From the NCBI RefSeq assembly GCF_965363235.1, contig NC_134849.1:13232863-13296862 (forward strand): a stretch of DNA of 64,000 nt, read 5' to 3'. This DNA is from Mytilus galloprovincialis (Eukaryota > Mollusca > Bivalvia > Mytilida > Mytilidae). Numbering within the stretch: position 1 is the first letter of the stretch; every line of letters starts with the position of its first letter. The position numbers and the translations under genes were made by a program. The notes beneath the pieces are model-generated. The model searched no databases, was not told the origin of the DNA, and was given only the letters and a program-made list of their open reading frames with translations. Of the stretch, positions 56,301 to 64,000 are shown piece after piece.

Positions 56301-59300
56301 TTAAAAATGTTGACAATAATGGATCAGTTTTTTTTCCCAAGCTTCATCGGCTGGTATCTCATCAGTTGGAAAAGTTGATTTTTCCTCAGTTGGAACAGTT
56401 GATATTTCGTCAGTTGGAACAGTTGATATTTCGTCAGTTGGAACAGTTGATATTTCATCAGTTGGAACAGTTGATTTTTCTTCAGTTGGAACAGTTGATA
56501 TTTCATCAGTTGGCTTTGCAGCATCTAAGTCTTGAATGGGTGTTGCTTCATATATTATATGATCATGATGATCTGTATCATTGGACTTGTGATGAATTTC
56601 TGCTCTAATTGTTATGTTGGCTCCAGCAGTTTTGTTTGCTTCAACCGGTGTGTTGGCTTCAAGGTCTGTGTTGTTGGTATCAGAATCATCTTGCTGGTTG
56701 AATTCTGGTTCTCGGTCAGGATCGATTGTCATCAGGTCTGTGCTTGTTTGGTCATCAAGGGGACAAGTTGATTCAAGTCTGAAATTAAAAAATCCTAATT
56801 AATAAGATAAGATATTAAAGATAATTGTATTCCAATTAAAGGGCCCATTTATTACAATGATTTTTATACGATCGCAAAAATTCTAAAAATTTTGGTCGTA
56901 TTGATATCACGTTGGCGTTGTTATCTGCGTCGTCAGAGTACTTTAAGTTTTCGCCCTCTAACTTTAGTTTAAGTCAATAGAAATCTATGAAACTTGAACA
57001 CAAGGTTAATGACCACAAAAGGAAGGTTTGGATTGATTTTGGAAGTTTTGGTCCTAACAGTTTAGGAATTAGGGGCCAAAAAGGGCCCAAATAAGCATTT
57101 CTTGGTTTTCACACCATAACTTTAGTTTAAGACATAACAATATATCTATTATTAACAGGCAAATATATTCCATGAATTAATATGTTCATGTTGAATATTT
57201 TATACCCCATTGTCCAGAAGTAATGGTCTAAAATATGATCTTATATGGATAATAGAAATTATGATGAGTCTGTGCTATCTAAGATGGCTGCTAGTTGAGG
57301 ACTTGATTAACCATATAAGCAACATTCTGACTTTAACAGTGCTTACTGAAAAATGACAATAAAATCTTTAGGGTAGGCTATTTTTAAGCCTCTAGTTTGT
57401 AATAGAGGATAATGAACCTTCAATAATGTTAAAAAGTGCCACTTATAGTGTTGAGCTTTTTTTATGATGCATTTTATTTTAGTCCGTCATTGATTTTGAT
57501 TTAAGGATGCCCTACCTTTTTGTCTTATTAAGCATCTGACGCACTGTTTGTCCCTGTGTTTCAGCTCTTTGCCTGTAATTGAAAAAGTAAAATATAAAAC
57601 AAATCGCAATCGAAACAGATTAAGACAAATTTATCATAAATCAAATTAATATAATTAGGACCAATCATGGTCTTTTGATTTGAGGTATTAGTTTATAACC
57701 ATGATAACCTTGAAATATATCTCAAGGTGACCTTTTGACAATTGAAATGACACTTTAAACTTATTTTCTTCCTTCATACATTGTCATATTTGAATACATG
57801 TTTTTGGTGATAAGACCTTCCAGAACAATTTTTAAACGCCCGTCAAAATTTTGAGGAGATGTACATGTATTTTGTAATAAAAATGTCAGGTGTCAGTCAA
57901 GAACGACTTATCCAAATTTCATAAAACTTATTATAGTTGTTTATTATGAGGGTCAAATGATCTGTATACTTTTTGGTGAAAACAAGACTTTAAAACTTTT
58001 TGAGTTACGGCACTTTGTTACTAAAACAGGTGTGTGTTTTTCACATGTCATACTGTAGATCTAAAACGATTTAGATTATTGCTTAAAACTTTACACACTT
58101 CTAAGTTATAATTTAATCTTAAGATCGATATACTTTTTTGTGATGATTCAAAATTTTATTTTTCAGTTATTTAGTATTTTGTAAAAAAGGGGAAGTTTTT
58201 TTTACATGTCATGCCATATCTCAAAAAAAAAAAATTAGGATTAGTGCATAAAACTTTACACACTTCTTTGTTATATTAATCTAAGGATCTGTATATTTTT
58301 GGTTTTGATTCAAAATTCAATTTGAGAATGTGCTATTATCTTGTAAACCGTCTAGATCCCCACCCCTAAACCATATATATTCTTGTATCAGGGTTTGCAA
58401 AAACCCTGGTTTTATGAGTATTGCCCAGCCCAGTGGGAAATACTGGGAAAACCCGGGTTTTACTGGGTTTTAGTGGGTAATAATGGGCAATACTGGGTAA
58501 TATAAAATACTTGTCTGAATTTTAAAGAAGATTCAGTGATACACAAATTTAATATATTTAATAAGATATTTATACCCTATTTTGTTTGTCTAGCATTTGT
58601 CTAGATTGTCAAACTGTAAATATAAAGCAAAACAATTTTTTCTTTCAAATAGATAAAACTCCTAATTTAAGAATTAACAATTACTTTGTAAGAAAAATTA
58701 CAATTAAATAATGTCACTAATTAATTAGTAATTATTCAGATTAGAACACAGATTTGTTTATGTAACAATAATCAGCCCTTATAATTCTATAAGTTTTATT
58801 GGCATGACCCCTTAGGGTGTTTATTTAGCAATATGAATGTATAACAAATAAAATTAACAAGTCACTTAAACACTGCAATAAAATGCATGTTTCAAAGTTT
58901 GGATTATTAAAATAATGTTTTGTAATTAAAAAGGTATCTTTAAATGTACAAATCTTCTGTTCTGCCTACATATAGAATTAATAGAGAAGAGAATGAAATT
59001 GAGAATGATATATTTCTAGAAATGACTGTCAATGGTTATCTGTATAAAAAGTATATATTTAGCTGTTATACTATGAAACTGTACCAAGTCTTTACTATTT
59101 AGTGTTAAAATAAGCTTAGAAAATCATATTGCCCAGTATTGCCCACTATTACCTATTTCTGGGAGTATTGCCCAGCCCGGGAAAACCCGGGTTTTCCCAT
59201 CCTGGAATTCCCGGGCGGGTAATACTTTGCCAACCCTGTCTTGTATGGGACAATAAAACAAATTAAATGATAAAAAAGGGAAGTCCCTGGGGGTCACCTC

Positions 59301-59736
59301 ACCCTATTCAATTTAATAATGTGCTTTTATCTTGTAATCAGACGAGATCCCCACCCCTAACCAAGAAATATTGGGTAATAAAACAAATGAAATGAAATAA
59401 AAGGGAAGCCCCTTGGGGTCATACCCATCCCCTCTTGGTTAAAAAGTTGTAAACAGTCCCCACCCTTAAACCATATATATTCTTGCATGGAACAATAAAA
59501 CACATCAAATGATGAGAGTCCATTGACTGTCATTAAACCAAAACTATTCATGAAAAAAATAAAATTACGTACTTGAGGTTACCATAGTATTGTCTGTTGA
59601 CTTTTGACCTTCTAATAGCACGGTTTAACTTTTTGTTGGTTTTTGGTGATGAGCGTATCTCTGGAAACATCTCTCTAACAATTCCAATTGTCTTGTGTCT
59701 ATTGTCGGACACTTCATCTAGGGTTCTTATGGCTCT
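56301..59736 (-). CDS. unknown 3-exon gene, 3' part, with 8-residue coding repeat
   Basis: Minus-strand exons are 59736-59573, 57572-57516 and 56778-56301. Borders are TTGCAG...CAA|GTACGT, ATTACAG...AAG|GTAGGG and AATTTCAG...TAA, and phases (0 to 2, 2 to 2, 2 to end) join perfectly, giving at least 232 residues. The first part is basic (RAIRRSKVNRQYY) and the second is Gln/Arg-rich (QRAETQGQTVRQMLNK). The last exon is acidic and polar, ending in six or so copies of STVPTDEI/STVPTEEK. No family recognised. Exons upstream of 59736 were not found. Because it sits between the CACTA end and the CACTA transposase it could be an element-borne or captured gene; that is inference. A hAT-type element lies in its first intron (58389-59238). 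Confidence 0.6.
56357..56513 (-). repeat. 24-bp coding minisatellite
   Basis: About 6.5 units of 24 bp (GTTGGAACAGTTGATATTTC on the plus strand), coding for the octapeptide STVPTDEI or STVPTEEK on the minus strand. The unit length is a multiple of three, so changes in copy number keep the frame. Inner units are nearly identical. Confidence 0.9.
56830..57130 (+). mobile_element. dispersed element fragment in last intron of the unknown gene
   Basis: Landmarks TTTTATACGATCGCAAAAAT, GATATCACGTTGGCG and GGGGCCAAAAAGGGCCCAAA match the layout of a familiar mussel repeat. A worn relative lies at 52690-52840. The remaining intron sequence up to 57515 is unassigned. Confidence 0.5.
57573..58388. repeat. 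intron sequence with ~180-bp tandem duplication
   Basis: About 58010-58190 and 58190-58330 share ACATGTCATACTGTAGATCT or ACATGTCATGCCATATCTC and AAAACTTTACACACTTCT. After it begins another tandem set around GATCCCCACCCCTAAACC (58350, 59345, 59455), into which the hAT element has inserted. Confidence 0.7.
58389..59238. mobile_element. hAT-type nonautonomous element, 850 bp, 8-bp target duplication
   Basis: Left end CAGGGTTTGCAAAAACCC, right end TACTTTGCCAACCCTG (reverse complement CAGGGTTGGCAAAGTA), so terminal inverted repeats of about 15 bp with two mismatches. The 8 bp on each side are identical: TCTTGTAT at 58381-58388 and 59239-59246. Both ends carry GGGAAAACCCGGGTTTT-like palindromic blocks and TATTGCCCA/TGGGCAATA repeats. 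No transposase frame. Confidence 0.95.
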
Positions 59737-61437
59737 CTGCAAGTGTAAAATGATTTTAATTTAATTTAAACTAAAAACAAATTGGAGAAAAAATGAATGA
59801 CTACTAAACATATGGCGTTTTTTTTTTTTATACCCCAGGAATAGTGCAGTAGGATTACTTTTTTCAGAGATATGATTTTTGGACTAAAAATAGTCACTTA
59901 AATGATAAATTTTCAACACTTTTGGTCTTCTTTCTTGAGGATGTTGATTTGATATAATTTGTCAAAAAGTATACACTGTGACAAGTTATAAATCAAGTTC
60001 GGATTTTGTTCCAATAAAATGAATTTGTAACAGGTACCAGGGATCTCCATGGATGAAAATTGAACCATGGAGGAACTTTCATCATCATAAACTGTATCAT
60101 ACGCCGTACAGTGTAGCACGATGTAATGTATTTCATCCCTCCACATAAGTATGGGTGAACATGCTAATTTATTTTATTTGAATTATATTTATTTGAATTT
60201 TCATTATAAATACTATATAGAAGTATATATTTTCAATGATTGCCGTTTTTATTAACCCTTCAAAGGCCAAGCCCTCATGCCCCTACCTTTCCCTAAGTCG
60301 AGAATAACCAATAGCTGTCACGAAGGTCCCAATGCATTTTTCTTGCTATTTTTTGGTAATTGTTATGGGGGTTAAAAATTATGTGGAGCTTATTTTTCAC
60401 GGACACTGTCAAATTCAGTAGTCATGAACCCATTACCAGTATGGCTGGTTTGCAGTAGTGCGGATGTATCAATTTGATTATAAAATACGAAATGTTTGCA
60501 CCTGTACAGTAGTTGTCGTTTGTTTATGTAATATATACGTGTTTCTCGTTTCTCGTTTTGTTTATATAGATTAGACCGTTGGTTTTCCTGTTTGAATGGT
60601 TTTACACTAGTAATTTTGGGGCCCTTTAAAGCTTGTTGTTCGGTGTGGGCCAAGGCTCCGTGTTGAAGGCCGTACTTTAATCTATAATGGTTTCCTTATT
60701 AAATTGTCATTTGGATGGAGAGTTGTCTCATTGGCACTCACACCACATCTTCCTATATCTATATATTATTGTTACAATACAGCAGTACTCAAGTTATTTC
60801 TGATGAAATAACAATTACTGTTCTACGCCTTATTTTGTACTTCTTAAAAAAGGGGGATGCTGATTGCGCAAGTCAAAATAAAAGCATGTGTTCATCTTGT
60901 TAAAACTTTGTAACTGGATTATCAATTTATTTATTTGATCTCTGAATTATCATAAGCATTTGCGGAAACTTAGTTAGATAATTCGACAAATAAATCGTTT
61001 ATCTTCAGATAATATTCTCCTGTCTGTTTTGTTGATCTATCTGTACAAGCTCAGGTACAAGTGATTAGCGATCTTAATCTGGTTATCCCTAATGGATTAT
61101 ACTATAAAAACAGCCTGAGGGTTATGCAATAACATGCATTTGATTAAAATTGCTAATAAAATGGTGTCAGGCTATAAAAACTTTCCAGTTTTGAACCATG
61201 GCAGAAGACAATTGAACGATGGCACAAGTCATTTGACGATTGCGCAAGACATTTGAACGTTGGGGGGGGGCGCTATCATTAAACAGGCCATGGAGATCCC
61301 TGAGGTACATGTAGTGATTTGCAATACTCACAGAAATCAGAATGCTAAATGTTTATATATTAATTTTTCGTTATAATGATCTGAGTTAATATCAATCACA
61401 CAATTCCAAATTCACTAAAATCTGTCTTTTCTTTCAG
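59737..61437. other. region between the unknown gene and the transposase
   Basis: No gene assigned. About 59930-60050 is a worn repeat (GACAAGTTATAAATCAAGTT) with a relative at 63495-63560. About 60500-60757 is a TTAGACCGTTGG-type element in two pieces ending CACCACATCTTCC. A tract of nine G lies at 61262-61270. Upstream exons of either gene could be here but I could not fix one. Confidence 0.45.
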
Positions 61438-64000
61438 AACTTGGGAAAAGTAAAAGGACTCAAAGAAGACAACAACAGAATTATTTTAAAACCATCAGTA
61501 ATTCAATCAAGGAATCTTCATATCTGAAGCCAAACTTTTTACCGATAGAGAATAATGATGATTCACTTAGCGAAAAACTTCAAGAACCACTATATCCAGG
61601 TTGTCGTACAACACTACTTGACTCCTTGTTTAGACACTTCATAAATTTCAGCGCTAACAATGGAATGTCTAAAACAGCACTGAGCATGTGCCTAAAAAAT
61701 GAGAAGACAGTATTACCAACTCCCAACTGCCTCCCTGAATCTTATAAGGAAGCATATCAAATGATAAAACCGATGATTATAGAAACAAAAAGATATGATG
61801 CATGTGTCAATGACTGCTTACTTTTCTGCAAAACAAGTGACAATGACCACTCATTAGACAGAGAATGTACAAAATGTGGAGAGCCAAGATACAAAGCAGA
61901 GTCCTTAAGTGCACGAAAAACTTTTACGTATATGCCTATTGGACCAAGACTTTCAAGGATTTTTGGAAGTGACAATATATGTAAGATTCTTTATTCCAGA
62001 CAAGATCTTTGCAATGGAAAGTTAACTGACATAACTGATGGAAAGATATATAAATCTTGGTATGAAGATGGAGGAGTCTTTCAGGACATGGAGGAAAGCT
62101 GTACAGTTCCATTGGCACTTTTTTGTGATGGGCTTAATCCTCACAAAAGTATGGCAACTCAGAAGTCGATGTGGCCATTAATCCTCACCTGGCTCAATTT
62201 GCCTGTAAATGTCCGAAATATTTTAGGACCAATGATGTTGGTTGGCATTGTTCCAGGTACAAAGACAGAAGAGCCAAAAAACCTCGATCCATATTTGGAC
62301 CTTTTAGTAGATGAATTGCTAGAACTGACAGAGTGCACAATGTTTAATGCCTACAGAGGAGCCCCTACATCAGTCCGAATAGCACTCCTGCATTACATGT
62401 GTGACATTCCCGCATTCAGCAAGATTTTACATGTTTCAAGCCAGGCTGCACTCCGTGGATGTCCTTATTGTAAGGAAGAAGGATTCTATTGTAAGTCTTT
62501 ACACAAAGTGGTTCATATCAACAATAGAGCTTTTTTACCAGAAAATCATCCATTGAGAAAAGAAAAGAATGATTTTGCTATCAAAGGTGAGGACAGAGCA
62601 AGTAAACCAGAGTCTTATACAAAAGAAGAAGAATTAGAAATCAGAAACAGCTATGATCAACTTCCAAATCTAAACAGAAAATCTCTTTTACAGAAAAAAA
62701 CAGGACTGAAAGGAAAATATAGCTTCATGAGACTGCCTTACCATAATCGTCAAGAACAAATGCAACCTGACGGTATGCACACCATTGCAGATGTAATTGG
62801 CAATCTCTTTGGCCTCATAACAGGAAAAGATGATGGGAAAAAGGTACGGAGTGGAGAAGAAGAGTTTCAACGATTTAAGGATTCATGGAACAGCAGAACC
62901 ATCATCAATGACGAGGAAACAGTTGTAGGAAGCAACAAAAGAAAATCAAATACAGAAGACGGGAAAAAAGCTAAAAAAGCAAGAGTAGAATCAATGACAG
63001 CAGAAAATGAACTACCCCCAGCTCCATGGAGACTTGATAGATCAAGTGTTAAAATTGCTGATCAAAGAGCCATGTCATTGGTGTATCCAACAGGATATGA
63101 CTACCACCCAGACCAGCATTTTTCAAAGCCATGGACACTGAGGACTATGCATGGAAAACATCAGGTATACATTTTGACTTTTGATTTTGTTGTTCTTGTT
63201 AGGAGAATGATAACATGTATATGATGTGGGTCTTTGACTGGCACACATGTTGTTTATGCCCCAATTATGAACAGTGTGTTTTTCATTCTGTTCCTCCTTT
63301 TGTTTGTCCTGCTTCAGGTTTCATTGACCTATAGTTGTTAATTTCTGTGTCATTTGGCATGTTTGGTCTCTTGTTGAGAGTTGTTTCACTGCATCGGCAA
63401 TCATACCACATCTTCTAAGTTACAGGTCAAGTTTAATATTGGTTTAGTCTAGTGATTTTGTATAGAGCTATGATCCTTGATGTATTATGTTTACACCTTG
63501 ACAAGTTATAGATTAAGTTAGAATTTTGTTCAAATACAATGTACAATGAACAGGTAGGGGGCTATGTCTAACAGAATGTTTGTTTGTAATGGTCTTCATT
63601 GCAAATTTAAAAAAATGAGACAATTATAATTTGTTGTTGGATGTTCAATTTTAATGCTGTAATACTGTAGTACGATTTGTGAATTTTCTTGTCAATTTGA
63701 TAATTACAGTACATTCTTCCAATTTTATATAAAAAAAGTTTTTTCTGTACCCACATGTACAATGTATTCATGCATGCACAACACAAAACAATAGATTCAC
63801 TGAAGTATTTGACCATTTATTTGACATTTTCAGTTTGTAACCAGTGGAGCTGCACTTTGGTGTCTACGAGGACTATTGCCCAGTAAACAAGAGACAACAT
63901 TAGGGAAGCTTTTTAATGTGATTGAGTTGCTGACCAGTGAATCTTATCATGAAAACGAATTGGAATTCATTATTGAATCTACAAGTGAAGCTGTTTCATT
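61438..64000 (+). CDS. CACTA/EnSpm transposase (tnp2 / Transposase_21 type), partial
   Basis: Exon 61438-63164 (acceptor TTTCTTTCAG, donor CATCAG|GTATAC, phase 0 out) is followed by 63834 to beyond the window (acceptor TTTTCAG); both are fully open. The first exon enters with one nucleotide owed by an unseen upstream exon, so the start is missing. Visible motifs in order: YDACVNDCLLF, CTKCGEPRY (61866-61890), PRLSRIF, LALFCDGLNPHKS with the expected catalytic Asp at 62127, WPLILTWLNLP, LVGIVPG, DPYLDLLVDELLEL, DIPAFSKIL, and RGCPYC (62460). These match the tnp2 transposase order known from CACTA elements, an RNase H-like DDE nuclease that binds the element ends. A basic stretch KKAKKARV may be a nuclear signal. 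The long intact frame suggests a young or active element. Confidence 0.85.
63165..63833 (+). other. intron of the transposase gene
   Basis: 669 nt. About 63310-63415 is a copy of the common mussel element (ACCTATAGTTGTTAATTTC ... ATACCACATCTTC), and 63480-63560 is the GACAAGTTATAGATTAAGTT repeat. No coding signal. Confidence 0.6.

Noticed and set aside
59913..60146. 77-codon minus-strand frame as an upstream exon of the unknown gene
   Set aside because: It overlaps a dispersed repeat (GACAAGTTATAAATCAAGTT) and offers no splice join in phase.

Overview
The window reads as nuclear DNA of a bivalve mollusc, most likely a mussel (Mytilus-like). It is AT-rich, its genes are split by long introns, and the space between exons is filled with dispersed and tandem repeats that resemble those I know from mussel genomes. 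The organism is inferred from repeat style and protein families, not from a database match.

Positions 1-14270 and 30950-44110 are two copies of one segment, the later copy about 30 kb downstream. Each copy is preceded by an array of the same 58-bp satellite (1-885 and about 26240-30945). Each carries a gene for a carbohydrate sulfotransferase of the CHST15 (GalNAc4S-6ST) type. Copy 1 gives an eight-exon reading frame of 490 codons in which every exon phase fits. Copy 2 has lost the acceptor and first half of its last exon and is probably a pseudogene or makes a changed C-terminus. In both copies the 5' splice site after the PAPS-binding exon has been amplified into a ~30-bp minisatellite, so a row of donor-like sites follows the exon.

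The middle, 14270-26240, holds a decayed reverse-transcriptase remnant, a near-perfect 41-bp hairpin, a broken nicotinic-receptor-like (Cys-loop channel) pseudogene on the minus strand at about 18.0-18.8 kb, and an intact 629-codon single-exon ORF on the minus strand (21433-23322). That ORF has a PD-(D/E)XK nuclease-like core and SUMO-interaction-like motifs.

Copy 2 ends in a 32-bp minisatellite that is interrupted at 44515 by a CACTA terminus followed by dense short subterminal repeats. At the right edge (61438 to past 64000, plus strand) are two exons of a CACTA/EnSpm (tnp2-type) transposase. No matching inverted end was seen between them, so 44515 to beyond the window may be one very large CACTA element, or two unrelated elements. 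The interval holds a three-exon minus-strand gene of unknown function (56301-59736) with an in-frame 24-bp coding repeat, a 106-bp tandem array, a hAT-type element with a perfect 8-bp target duplication, another MITE, and many mussel-type dispersed repeats.
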